A DNA stretch of 64,000 nt from Dryocosmus kuriphilus (GCA_038277395.1 CM076194.1:114727417-114791416), one strand, 5' to 3'. Shown: positions 10,300-22,401, counted from the stretch's first letter. Notes: generated from the letters alone by a model not told the origin. Translations and numbers: made by a program.

Positions 10300-12546
10300 C
10301 CTATGTGAAATATTGTCGTTGTCGTTGTCGTCGGCATTTGTTCCCACGAGAACTTTCGAAGGACTAATCGAATTGGACTGCGCTTTGGCACACTTCTTTA
10401 GGGCCTAAAAAAGTAAGGAGGAGTTCGTTAACCAGCGGTGTTTGATCAGTGGTTATGGTTTTATCCATCAAAAACGGTTTTCAGAAAATCAAAAAATCTA
10501 TTTTCTGGCTAAACTATGCGAGATACAAAAAAAAACGGTTGAAAGTAAAATTGTTCATCTCAAAAAAATCTACAAATTTTGTTTTAACCATTTTTTCATA
10601 AAATGCACTGTTTTTGTTTTAATCGAGAAAACGTTATTAAAAATAAAGAACTGTTGTTTCTTGACAAAATATTCAAGATAAAAAAAAAATGATAATATAG
10701 AAAGTTGTTCAACTCAAAAAGATTTACTAATTTTGTATTAACCATTTTTCGATAAAATGCATGGTTTTTGTGTTAATCGAGAAAACGTTATTTAAAATCA
10801 ATAATTCAACTTTTCCACCAAGCTATGCAAGATACGAGGAAAATGATAATAAACAAAGTTGTTCAGCTCAAAAATATCTACAAATTTTCTCTCCATCATT
10901 TTTTTAAACTGACGCGCAGTTTTTGAGTTATTCGTGAAACATGTTATTAAGTACAAACAAATCCACTTTTCAGCAAAACTATGCGAGACACGAGAAAATA
11001 TTAATAAGCAGAATTGTTCATCTTAAAAGGATCTAAAAATTTGCTGCAAGATATTTTTTGATCCAACGCATACTTTATTCATGAAACATATAATATTTGT
11101 TTTAATAAAAAATACACTATCATAAAATTAATAAAAAGTTATTAAAAGTTATTGAAAAGTCTGCCCGCTACTCAGGCGCATTCTCTCATGTTTCTCATGC
11201 TTACTAGTCAATTAAAGTATATCAAAAACGTGAATTTCTTAGCTTTTACATAGTTTGGTTGAAAAATGCAATTTTTACATTCTCATCAGAGAAGGTATTA
11301 GATTTATGTAAAATTTGACCCTCGCAGTTTTCATCAAATCTCCACGTTCTGAGATCCCCTGAATGAGAAAAAACGGTTTTTACGACGGTGTCTGTCTTTC
11401 TGTTATTGTTATTGTTGTCGTCATCGGCGTCTGTTACCGCTATAACTTTTGACAGAATTATCAGAATGGATTGCACTTTGGCACACTTCTTCAAGGTCCA
11501 AAAAGAAAGGACGAGTTAGTTAACAGCGGTTTTTGACCAGTGGTTATGGTTTTATCCATCAAAAGCGGTTTTCACAAAATCAAAAAATCCATTTTCCGGC
11601 TAAAATATGCGAAATATAAAAAAATAATAATTAGTAAAATTGTTCATCTCAAAAAAATCTACAAATTTTGTTTCAACCATTTTTTGATAAAAAGCACGGT
11701 TTTTGTTTTAATCGATAAAACGTTATTAAAAATAAAAAACTGTGGTTTCTTGCCAAAATATTCAAGATACGAAAAAAATGATAATAAATAAAGTTGTTCA
11801 CCTCAAAAAGATCTACAAATTTTGTTTCAACAATTTTTTGATAAAAAGCACGCTTTTTGTTTTAATCGAGAAAACATTATTAAAAATAAACAACTGGTTT
11901 CTTGCCAAAATATTCAAGATATGAAAAAAATTATGATAAACAATATTACAAATTTGCTCTCTATCATTTTTTTGAACAGACGCGTAGTTTTTGAATTATT
12001 CCTGAAATATATTATGAAATATAAAGAAAACCACTTTTCAGCAAAACTATGCAAGATATGAGCAAATATTAACAAGCAGAATTGTTCACCTTGGAAAGAG
12101 CTACAAAATTTATTTATAAGACTTATCGTTTTACTTTTAAGAATCGAAATCCTGCATTGAAAAAATTTGGAAAATCACAAAAAAACTTTACCAATCTACA
12201 ATGTGTTTAAAAAATTTTAATTGTCGAGCACGAAGTGCGAGTTTTATGATGAGAATGTATTCCTTAAGGTCGATAGAGCCTTAAGTAAAATAATTTCTTT
12301 TGTAATTTTTAATAAAGAATTCAAATTTAATAATCTCATTAAAAGTAGATGTTTTGAAATGTTAAGACCCACGTAACGAATACCGAGCACGATGTGCAGG
12401 GACCAAAAACATCCGAGCGCGAAGCGCGAGGCTCAAATATATCGGAGCGCGAAGCGCGACGACCACCAGACCGCGTGCCCTAGGCGCGTTCATACTTCGC
12501 GCGAAGTGCACCATGAGAATGTGCCCGCGAAGCGGGCAGATTTTTT
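10300..12546 (+). mobile_element. Helentron/DINE-1-like element, two-unit copy B+C
   Basis: Unit B (about 10300-11160) has lost its 5' tip but keeps the GTCGTT trinucleotide tract and the 145-bp-type tandem repeats. A ~110-bp linker starting CTGCCCGCTACTCAGGCGC (11161-11276) leads to unit C. Unit C begins ACATTCTCATC at 11277, repeats the same module order, and ends with the short GC palindromes, the motif ATGAGAATGTGCCCGC, the hairpin GCCCGC-GAA-GCGGGC (12523-12537) and AGA plus Ts. The internal end-like signal is at 12248-12285. The unit-linker-unit order equals that of the minus-strand copy at 20208-22401, so it appears to be the family's full-length form (about 2.2 kb). No protein is encoded. 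Confidence 0.75.
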
Positions 12547-12561
12547 ACTTTTATTAATATA

Positions 12562-12581
12562 CTAGGGGGCTTTGCCCCCTG
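12562..12581 (-). other. Helitron 3' terminal hairpin and CTAG end
   Basis: On the minus strand the stem AGGGGGC / GCCCCCT closes a 3-base loop (AAA) and runs into CTAG; the next base is T, as expected for insertion between A and T. It lies about 130 bases beyond the helicase stop codon. Confidence 0.8.
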
Positions 12582-12712
12582 CTCGCTTCGATCGCCAACC
12601 CCTCTTGGGTGTATTTAAATTTTTATTATTTTATTTTAATTACTTATTTTTTTTTTCTATTCAGTAGGGGGAAAAAAATTACTCATAGGTATTTTCATGT
12701 TCTTCTTCACAT

Positions 12713-14580
12713 TTATTTTAACGCTTCTTCAAATACAATATTTCTTATTATCTTTTCTTCTAGCTTGCATTCTATCCTAATACCTGATCTACTACGATAC
12801 CGTGATAGAGTAACATACAATTGTCCATGTGTGAAAATTGTTCTATCCGATGTTACAAAAAGGCCAACCTTATCGAAACTTTGTCCCTGAGACTTGTTGA
12901 TAGTCATAGCAAACGCAAGCTAATTGGGAACTGGATTCTTTTTAAAACAAAAGGCATATCTAAGGCCCCTCTTGTGTCCAGCGTTATCCTTGGTAATGCT
13001 ACGACTTCTCTTTTTTTATCACCGGTTCAAATTTCACACATAAGAATATTTTTAAGTATGCGTCTAACTACTAATCGCGTCCCGTTATATAATCCGTCAC
13101 TGATACATACATTTCTTAACAGCATTACAATACAACCAACCTTTATATGCAATTTTGCAAGTGCCATTCCTGTGGGTGTTAGGGAGGATAGATACTCAGG
13201 CGGAAATTGAAAACTTGCATTCTCTCGTTCAGCTTCGTCCCCGCCAAGGGAGTTAGCCGAATCGATTAATGTATAGATTGTAACATCGCCGGGTAATCTA
13301 TCCAAAATAATCAAATTTATTTTTTTTACCTCGTCGTTGCGAGCAGCAAGAATGGCACGCGTACTCATGTCTTCTGTATTGATATCCTATGGATAAAGTT
13401 CGTCAATTAGGTCGTTACATAAGATGTCGTCAGGTATTAGTAAGTCTTTGATGACATAGTTACCTACGTCTAAAACCACTTGGAGAAATCAATGGAGTCA
13501 CTTTCTGCTCTCATATTTTTCGTCAAGTGTAACTTTGTAAAGAAGGGCCAAAGATCACAATTCTTGAGGCACACTTCAAATATTTGCTTTCTCCCAGCCT
13601 TCTTCACGACTGGTAAAACTTGACGGAAATCCCCACCTAATATTACGATCTTCCCGGCAAACGGCTCATGTGATGCAAATATATCTCGGAACGTTCGGTC
13701 AATCACACTCAGTACGGTTTGAGGAATCATAGATGCCTCATCCCAAAGAAATATATCGAATTCTTCAAGTTGTTTCTTCAGTTTTGCGGCCAATTTAAGG
13801 TTGCGTTTTGGTCAGTGATATTGAGTGGCAATTTAAATGTCTTATGAGCCGTTCGATCGTATGGAAGAAAAATTGCAGCTATACCTGTCCAGGTAATCGT
13901 TGCGACGTTTCTTTGTAGATGCTTGCAGTAATTAAGTATTCGTTTAAATATATCTGACTCGTCACAATTCTGTTGTACTACCATAGCGTTAAAAATTATT
14001 TTATGTTGTCCTGCTGAAAGCTGTTCATCTACCGCGGTGTCGTGTAATATATCTGATTCATCAATTTTTTCAGGTAAACCAAACTGTTTCATTGTCATAC
14101 CTTCTTTATCCAACAAATCTCTAATAATTGATAATGCTGTTGCTTCATTACAATCTTCCGATAACTTATGTTTACATTTTTCCTACAACATAGGTGCATT
14201 GTTGTCTCCACAAATTAACAAATATACAAAAAAGTGTCGAATCCTGTGCAGCATCATAACTTCAGCAACATCAGTCATCACTTCATTAATGAAATTTTCG
14301 GATCTGGATAACCCTGCTGCTCGAGCTGCTTCTTGAAATGATATAAATTTCACACCATCAATTGTCAGGAGATCGTCGTACGACGTCACACCTTTTTTTC
14401 GCGAAGAAGTGGTTTTAAATGAAATCTCTTAATATCTTTCGGCGAAACAATGTTCATCCTTGAAACAATTTTCCAAACAATTTTTCTTTGTCTCCAGACT
14501 GTTCCCTTCTTATCCCAGGTGTAGTGAAGTAGAATTTGAGAATATGTATATTGTCGAGCATTCTCATCATGTTTATTCAA
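12713..14580 (-). pseudogene. Helitron PIF1-type helicase domain, broken
   Basis: Unwinds DNA during rolling-circle transposition in intact Helitrons. The minus-strand frames read in order: a linker region (14580-14183), SGIAA-like TGIAA and GRTAH-like DRTAH followed by FKLP (14116-13778), Walker B WDEAS and GGDFRQVLP (13793-13470), the middle region with FPPEYL and VGCIVMLLRN (13368-13027), and the C-terminal TINKSQGQSFDKV...YVTLSR block (12907-12713). The Walker A GxGKT loop that should precede TGIAA is missing, apparently through a small deletion, so ATP binding would be lost. In-frame stops occur near 14182 and 13387. Identification is from conserved SF1B helicase motifs. Confidence 0.85.
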
Positions 14581-14594
14581 TTCAAAGAATGCTG

Positions 14595-16820
14595 TTAACT
14601 TTGATCGTGATTTTTTTTGGTTGCCTCTGCCTCCTTTCCCTCCTCAAAAGTAATTTGTTGCTGTCCAGGCAAATGCACAGGAATAATTCCAACAGAATGA
14701 CTTCTTGCATGCAGTGGAAGTTCATTTATATGACACGCAATCTCCATAGCACTAACATATCGAGTATCTAAGTATGATTGTATTTTATCTTTTATTTCGT
14801 CTTTAGATAATTTTATTCTTGCCCGATCGTGGCCTTTATGTATATACTTGTAAATGTACTTTACACTCATAACAGAAGCATAATATTCTACGTTCATGTG
14901 ACAGTTAAATCGACGTAAAAGGTATGGATTGTATGGAACTATCATTGAATTATCTATCTGAACCACTTTGCCATTCTTCTTACCGTGGTAAGTATTGCAG
15001 TCTCTTCTATTGTCGCGTCTTCGATAAAGTGGAAAGCCTGGTTTCGTCATATCTGTTGCTTCCACAAAAGGTTTAGGAAATTTTTTCGTAGATATTTTAG
15101 TTTCTGGATTCCAACAAATTGTTTCATGTAGATGAGGACCGTGAGACATATCTTGAATAACTTTATACCAAAGTTCGGGATCATCGTTTCGACGAGGAAT
15201 CTCAGCTCTGACGAACTGATCAGTATCGTCAGAGGTCAAAAGTTTTTTATCCAAAGTGATTAAAAAGTGCATGTGTGGAAGTCCACGTTTTTGAAATTCA
15301 ATTGTATATATGTATGCTCTGATCGCTCCGAACACAGATTCAAGCTCAGCAATCAAAGCAATGCATTTAGGTAAAACAGACGACACAACAAAAGTTGGTA
15401 TATCAGCTGCTGTTGTACCAACTGGAAAATCTTTGAGGAATCGTGTAATCTCTGGCCATCGAGGATTACACGTCATGGTTATAAATAAGTCTGGTCGTTC
15501 GATGTTTCGAGACATCGCCATGGCGTCATGATAGAGCTGCTGCATGGCACGTGGACTACCCTGATAAGACGAAGGAAGAATGACGGCTTTCTCTACTTTA
15601 AATTTATCAGCACTATTTAAATTGGAGTTCTGTACGTGATCAATTAAACTTTGCATATGCTTAGTTCTTAGCTGTGGCTGATTTTTTCGCAAATAATATA
15701 ACCTGTTTCCTTCAATTTTTAAATAAGCATTTATTATATAGTGTTGACTTAACTATTGATACCATAAAAGTTGATTTAAAGCATTTGGCCTAATAGCCAA
15801 TTTATAATCATTGTATTGACTGGCTGTTATTCTTTTTTTAGTATCTTTTGCGTGTGTCATATGTCAATTCCATCCAGTCTCAACGTTTGGAAAAAGTAGA
15901 GAAAATAAGAAAGGATCAGTGTGGACGGAATTGAATGATATGAAATTAGAGTCATATTTTCCTTTCGGATAAACGCGGACGTCCACCTTCTGTTCGACAG
16001 CACCATCCTTTGATGAAATTATAGCTGCAAGTTCGTGACAGCTAGGTTTATTATAAACCTGCGGATGATCCTTTTGATTTGTGAAAAAACACAAATGATA
16101 CTCTTGATCAACATTTTTGTTTTGAATTTCATAAAGATTGCGAAATTTCTCAGCATATGGATTTTTATTCATTATAGGTTGTAAAATTTGAAGAAGATTA
16201 ATACGTTTCACTTTTTTGATCGTTCATACATCGCTACACCATCGTCATATATGCAAATTTGACCGAATTGAGGATTTGAAGAGAAATGAGAAAGAGACGC
16301 AGTGGCCTTAATGTTAGCAGGCCCAACTATCCTCATCGAGTATGGTCCGTTACCTTTGATATCTATGTTTTGTGCATTAAAGGAAGCAAAAGCAAACATG
16401 TTATTATAAACTCTAATATTTTCCCTAAAATGTCGGTTCATTTCTGTAGTCCCAAACATTAAATTTTTTAATTCTGTAGGATAAGAATCATTGGGAGGAA
16501 GTTCGATTTTACCCTGATGGCAGCAGGCATTTCTTGATCTTGATGCTTCTTTAAGAAATGCTAACGCTTTGCAATATTTACACTCAACACTCATGTCACC
16601 ATTATCCAAATAATCTACTTGCTGTCCGTCTTCATATAATCTTAACATTAATTTTTGTTTTTTTTTTTTCTTTCGATTTTCTACGCAATGCATTTTTTTT
16701 TCTCAAGCTGCTCCGCTGTTAAATTTATAACTTTTCTTTTTTCTAAATCCTTTCGTTTCATTGTATCCTTCCTCGTCCGCTCAATTAATCGATTCCTCCT
16801 TTCTTCTTCCGAAAGTTTGA
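14595..16820 (-). pseudogene. Helitron Rep (HUH endonuclease) with N-terminal zinc-finger region, broken
   Basis: In active elements Rep nicks and joins DNA for rolling-circle replication. A basic helical leader (about 16820-16690) precedes a CKYC...NACC cysteine cluster and the YNNMFAFASFNA block (16693-16208). Then come the NPYAEKF and DPFLFSLLFP blocks (16211-15864) and the Rep core (15692-14595) with FITMTCNPRWPE, the HUH motif in GLPHMHFLI, and the tyrosine motif KYIYKYIHKG holding the two expected tyrosines. There is a frameshift near 16210, a stop at 15864 and another near 15754. A further shift in an A run near 14610 separates Rep from the following linker. Catalytic residues remain visible, but the chain is interrupted. 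Confidence 0.88.
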
Positions 16821-17095
16821 GTCTCGGAGCCGTGACGCAATGAGCACGATTAGGCAGCAACGATTATACACTACAGATCTCACGCGTGCGATCTCTGCGA
16901 GTGAAGTGATGGGAGGTCGGGCTGAACGCAATTTCGTAGCCACGTGCCATATCGGCGGGACCGGTGAGTAAGCTGGTGGGAGATGTGACGCGCGCATATT
17001 TACAGTCACACAAGACTTTCTTATAGAATAGAAAGACAGTTTGCACGCACGATCACTTTCAGATTTAATCACACACTTAAACACTTTGAAAAATC

Positions 17096-17195
17096 ACACT
17101 CGCTGAGGAATCGAACCCTATATAAAACTACTTAACCATGTAACTATATACCGCACGCACTAACCAACTCAGTTAACTACCCGCTTAGACTTTCC
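17096..17195 (-). repeat. tRNA-like sequence (pseudogene or SINE head)
   Basis: On the minus strand an A-box-like TAACTGAGTTGGTTAGTGCG is followed about 40 bases later by the B-box GGGTTCGATTCCTC. Acceptor arms do not pair well and the anticodon arm is irregular, so this is not a functional tRNA. It could be a tRNA-derived SINE head or decayed tRNA near the 5' side of the Helitron. Confidence 0.45.
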
Positions 17196-17612
17196 TGACA
17201 AAAACAAAGCCAAGTGGTTCGACGTAGTGTCGGAGGGACGACGAGAGAAATTTTGGAGTTCCTCTACTCCTTTTCCTCAAATACCTTGCTTTAAACAGGC
17301 ATACAAATTTTTTAAATAATAAAGGCATGTAAAAAAAAGTATCTTAAAAACTTTTTTTAACCACGTAACCTTGTTTTATTCTGATGTATATTTCTAAAAT
17401 TTTCAATTGGAATCATAGCCATTTTAAATAATTTCAAAATGATCTTAATGATCAAAATGATTTAAGGGTGTTGGTTAAGGAAATTTTGAAATGCTTACTC
17501 TTGGATGTACGGCCCTGACTCCACATAAAATCTCACTTCCCACCTTTCGACTGAATGAAACAAAACATACGAAATATCCGAGATCTGGCGTGATCCTCGG
17601 GTCGATAAAATG

Positions 17613-18262
17613 CCGTGTTGTGTCTGCTTGCACTGATAAAATAAATATATTTTGGTAAACTTCCGGATTTACTTCGCGAATAAAATTGACATATCCTACG
17701 TGTGAGGACTGTTTCGATGCAAGACGCATCTAAATATAAGGCCGTTTTCAATATTGAGAAGTAAAAATTTGAATAAAATTGCGTAAAAAAATATCGAATT
17801 AGTTTTTGCAGATACTATCTGCAAATGGACCAATTTTATAGATATGCAAATGTATAATTTTATGTAAATTTGCAAATTCAGGTATTTATACATTACTAAG
17901 TTTGAAATTAGAATATTTCAAAAATGAATATTTTTTGCAAGCTTTTGTAAAAATTATACATTGATCAATTCTCCAAAATAATAAAAGAAATTACCAATTT
18001 TACCAAATTCGAAATTCTAAAAATTCAAAACTAGGTACTCTGCAAATTTATTTTGGAAATATAGATATATCAATTTATCAAACAACAAAGTTATAATTTG
18101 TTGATAAGTCAGAACTCCCCGATAGTGCAGCCTGATCAGATGACAACGTACAACTACAATTACACAGTCCTCACACGTAGGACTTGTCAATTTTATTCAC
18201 GAAGTAAATCCGGAAATTTACCATAATATATTTATTTTATCAGTGCAAGCAGACACAACACA
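17613..18262. repeat. Widely spaced ~100-bp inverted repeat
   Basis: Bases 17614-17712 and 18164-18262 are inverted copies with only a few differences (GTGTTGTGTCTGCTTGCACT at the outer ends, CGTGTGAGGACTGT at the inner ends). About 450 bp of AT-rich DNA lies between. No transposase frame and no target duplication recognised. Confidence 0.8.
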
Positions 18263-18457
18263 GCCTTACATAATATTATTTGTATGTCGAGTGCGCATAA
18301 ATAGGTACGTCTTGTCAAGTGTGAAGTCTGCCGTACTCGTTTCGCTCGTGCGGCTGTCACACAAGAAGAAACGTCCCTATATGCGCGCACGTCATACCAT
18401 ACATAATATTTTGCGCAGTACTTTCTTTCAAAAATTCGAATATTTTATTGGAGTTGC

Positions 18458-18712
18458 TTAAGCACTTAGCGCATTAAAAATCGTTTTTACGCAGTGCTCG
18501 CCTCACTACCACGGCTAAAGAGTAAGTACCTAATAACCTTAGGAATTCGCTATAGTGAATTCCTAAGGTTATTTTTTCCTAAGGTTTTTTTTATGTCACT
18601 ATAGTGACACGCAGCGTCACGAGTGAGTATCTAAGGTTGGCAGGTACTGATTGTCAGCTATGGTGGTGGGGCGAGCAGTGCGTGAAAAGATTTTAAATGT
18701 ACTAGTGCTTAA
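18458..18712. mobile_element. Near-fully palindromic MITE
   Basis: The ends TTAAGCAC...GTGCTTAA open arms of about 95 bp that share CGCAGTGCTCGCC and CACTACCAC with changes. Inside are two sharper palindromes: a 17-bp perfect stem with an 8-base loop at 18532-18573 (AATAACCTTAGGAATTC arm) and GTCACTATAGTGAC just after it. No coding frame. Confidence 0.7.
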
Positions 18713-20207
18713 AAAAACGCCATAATGGTCGAATTTTTGACGGGGGTCATGCATAAAAGACTTTTTGCAACACGAACCTCTAAAGTTGCACTTTTAATGC
18801 CTCTAAATTATACGTAAAGGATCTGATTTGAGCAGACTGTATAACATAAATAATTTTCGAGCATGCGCAATTTAAAGATTACTTACTTTAGACTCTGTAT
18901 AAAACTGCGTATGCGCACTTTTGAGAGAAGATACTTTAGGCGCTGGTATCGGTAACATTTAGACACTGGTATTAAACGTTAATGCACCACAAATTATTCA
19001 GGGCCGATAGTGGGTTGATGACCAAAGGAGAGGATAGAAAAGATAAGAGAGAGGGGGGAGAGAGAAAGACAGTATAAAAGGCAGAAAAAATTTTTAAAAA
19101 ATTTTACTGTTAGGTGTTAGGATTTAATTTTTAACTACTATTGTCGCTACAAAAAATCCTGACCCCTGAGGTTTGAAAAGCTGTAGCTCAGCAGGAAAAA
19201 AGGCTAGTGAATTTTGGATACACGATCTGAATCTATGAAGTCTGCTGCATTAGAAGGTATTTGACTACATGTTGGAAAAAATTTTGGTTTCTTGCTTTAG
19301 GATGAAATACTACGAAAAAACGAGGTCGTGGAGTCTATTTTTAGGAAAGGCATACATACTTTCACCTCTTCCCACAGCTGCAATATTGTATTGGCAAAAT
19401 TTTAAGAAAATTCACGCTTGTCTTGCAAGATCTTCTGAATACAGTAGAAGTTTCGAAATTTGAAAATGTCCAAAAACGTACTTTTAATTAGTATTTTTGT
19501 GGAAGACATTTATTTCGTGACTGGAAGCAGCTATTGTGCTGTTTAAAGTCCTCGTGTGGAAAAATTCCATGGCAGTCTTGAATCATGCTAATGCCAGTAC
19601 AGTTTTTATCACGCCTGACTATTCACGAAATGCTTACCTGGTACGATCTTGGCACTGTCTAGTTTTACTGCGATTGTATCGTTGTTCAGTCAGTCTGTAA
19701 AAAGACAGTATCGAGTCACGAGACTTTAGCGATACAGAAAATCTCTCAAGATTTTATCATGGTACTAGACAGTTTGACTACTTGAACTTAGAAAAAAAAG
19801 ACATGTCATAAAAGAAAATTGGTTTGAAATTTTGTATATGCATACAATTATTTCATGAATCATACAAAATAATATTAAAATATGTACAAATTGACCGTCA
19901 ATTTATTTATATAAAATTTAATAATTTAAATAAAATTATTAAATATTAAATTAAATAAGTCGTAAAAAAGTAAAAATACTGGAAAGTATTCTTAGAATTA
20001 AAACTTAATCTAAATTTATTTAAATTAAAATATTATTTATAATTTTAGTTTTCAAATTATATATATATATAAATAAATTAATAACAAAAATTAATATTAT
20101 TATAATAAAAATTATTATTAACCATATAACATCTTCAATTCGATTAATTAATAATGTTAATATTCCTGAGTTATAAGAATATATATTCTGATAATAAATA
20201 ATTAAAA
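18713..20207. other. Intergenic AT-rich DNA around R3 copy 1
   Basis: Outside the R3 copy nothing is recognised. 19840-20190 is almost pure A/T. Confidence 0.4.
19130..19590 (+). repeat. Dispersed repeat R3, copy 1
   Basis: Homologous over about 450 bp to the reverse complement of 25890-26292. Shared landmarks include ATCCTGACCCC, TCTATGAAGTCT, ACTACATGTTGG, GCAAGATCTT and AGTAGAAGTTTCGAAATTTG. The reading frame that is partly open in the other copy (around MKS...GFL.W.EILRK) is interrupted here. Family not recognised. Confidence 0.65.
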
Positions 20208-21349
20208 AAAAAAATCTGCCCGCTGCGCGGGCACATTCTCATCGCGCGCTAAGCGCGCCGCGCTTCGCGCGAAGTATGAGCGCGCCTGGGGCGCGCGTCT
20301 GTTGGCAATCGCGCTTCGCGCTCGACATTTGACTCGCGCTTCGCGCTCGATACGTTATTTACGGCACTCACGCTTCGCACTCGATAGATTATCACCTCGC
20401 GCTACGCGCTCGGTGTTTATAGATCGTATAAACCTTTAAATTAGAAATTACAAAAGAAATTATTTTACTTAAGGCTCTATCGCCCTTAAGGAATACATTC
20501 TCATCATGACACTCGCGCTTCGCGCTCGATAATTAGGTACGTTTCTTTAAAATACATTATAGATTGGTAAAGCTCTTTTTGATTTTCCAAATTTTTACAA
20601 TACAGGATTTCGATTCTTAAAAGTAAAACGATGAGTCTTATAAATAAATTTTGTAGCTATTTCCAAGGTGAACAATTCTGCTTGTTAATATTTTCTCATA
20701 TCTTGCACAGTTTTGCTGAAAAGTGGTTTTCTTTATATTTCATAACATATTTCACGAATAACTCAAAAACTACGCGTCTGATCAAAAAAATGATAGAGAG
20801 CAAATTTGTAGACAATTTCGAGACGAACAACTTTGTTCATTATTATTGTTCCGTATCTTCCATAGTTTGGCGGAAAATTTGAAATCTTTAATTTTTAATA
20901 ACGTTTTATCGATTAAAACAAAAACCGTGCATTTTATGAAAAAATGGTTAAAACAAAATTTGTAGATCTTTTTAAATTGAACAACTTTGTTCTTTGTAAT
21001 TTTTTGGTATCTTGAATATTTTGGCGGGAAACCACAGTTTTTAAATTTTAATAGCGTTTTCTTGATTAAAACAAAAACCGTTCATTTTATCAAAAAACGG
21101 TTAAGACAAAATTTGTAGATTTTTTTGAGATGAACAATTTTACTTTCTTACGTTTCTTTTTGTATCTCTGATAGTTTAGCCGGAAAATGGATTTTTTGAT
21201 TTTGTGAAAACTGTTTTTGATTGATAAAACCATAACCGTTGGTCAAAAACCGCTGGTTAACGAACTCGTCCTTTCTTTTTGGACCTTAAAGAAGTGTGCC
21301 AAAGTGCAATCCAATCCGATTAGTCCTTCGAAAGTTATCGTGGGAACAG

Positions 21350-21381
<32 letters not shown>

Positions 21382-22401
21382 AACGACGACAACGACAACG
21401 ACGACAACAACGACAGACAGACACCAACGTAAAACCTTTTTTTTTCGGGTTCAGGGGGTCATGAAACGTGGAGATTTCATGAAATCCGCGAAAGTCAGTT
21501 TTCACATAAAACTAATACCTTCTCATTGAGATGAGAATGTAATAATAAGAAAATTGCATTTTTCAGCCAAACTGTGTAAAAAATGAAGAAATTTACGTTT
21601 TAGATATAAATTCATTGATTGGTGAGCGCGAGACAGGTGATGAGAATGCGCCTGAGTAGCGGGCAGATTTTTCAGTAACTTTAAATAACTTTTATTGACT
21701 GTATAGTAATGTATTTTTTGATGAAAAGAACGGTTTTATACGTTTAATGAAGAAAGTATGGGTTGTATCAAAAAATGGTTCAAAGGGAATTTGTAGGTCC
21801 TTGGAGGGTGAATAATTCTGCTTCTTGATATTTTCACGTATCTCGCATACTTTTGCGAAAAAGTAGATTTTTTTATACGAATTAACATATTTCATATTCA
21901 CGAATAACTTAAAAACTACGCGTCTGATAAAAAAAATGATAGAGAGCAAGTTTCTAGATCTCTTTGAGCTGAACAATTTTACTTTCTTACATTTTTTTTG
22001 TATCTCTCATAGTTTAGCCGGAAAATGGATTTTTTGATTTTGTGAAAACCGTTTTTGATCGACAAAACCATAACCGTTGGTCAAAAGTGGCCGGTTAACG
22101 AACTCGTGCTTACTTTTTACACTTTAAAGAAGTGTGCCAAAGCGCACTCCAATCCGATTAGTCCTTCGAAAGTTATCGTGTCCACAGACTACGCCGACAA
22201 CAACGACGACAACGACGACAACGACAACGACGACAACGACAACGACGACAACAACGACAACGACGACAACAACGACAGACAGACATCAACGTAAAACCTT
22301 TTTTTTCGGGTTCAGGGGGTCATGAAACGTGGAGATTTCATGAAATCCGCGAAAGTCAGTTTTCACATAAAACTAATACCTTCTCATTGAGATGAGAATG
22401 T
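20208..22401 (-). mobile_element. Helentron/DINE-1-like element, two-unit copy E+D
   Basis: Read on the minus strand. The first unit starts ACATTCTCATC (22401-22391), passes a long GTC/GTT trinucleotide tract and AT-rich repeats, and reaches the linker (CTGCCCGCTACTCAGGCGCATTCTCATC, about 21665). The second unit starts ACATTCTCATC at 21540-21530, repeats the order with three tandem repeats of the 145-bp type, then the internal signal GATGAGAATGT (20505-20495) with the hairpin arm CTTAAGG, then GC palindromes. It ends at GATGAGAATGT (20243-20233), hairpin GCCCGC-GCA-GCGGGC (20232-20218) and AGATTTTT. This is the best-preserved copy: the 11-bp motif is exact at both ends. The trinucleotide tracts differ in length between its two units. 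Confidence 0.8.

Larger units (their letters stand above)
12562..17250 (-). mobile_element. Decayed canonical Helitron
   Basis: The minus strand reads, in order, an N-terminal zinc-finger region, a HUH Rep domain, a PIF1-type helicase and a 3' terminus with hairpin AGGGGGC-AAA-GCCCCCT running into CTAG followed by T (plus-strand 12561-12581). CTAG|T after a hairpin is the classical Helitron 3' end, and Rep-helicase order is diagnostic. The 5' TC terminus could not be placed; 17250 is an estimate. Several stops, at least two frameshifts and a deletion in the helicase show it is inactive. Confidence 0.85.

Noticed and set aside
12609..13210. Plus-strand frames of 93 and 129 codons within the Helitron
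   Set aside because: They are shadows of the minus-strand helicase motifs.
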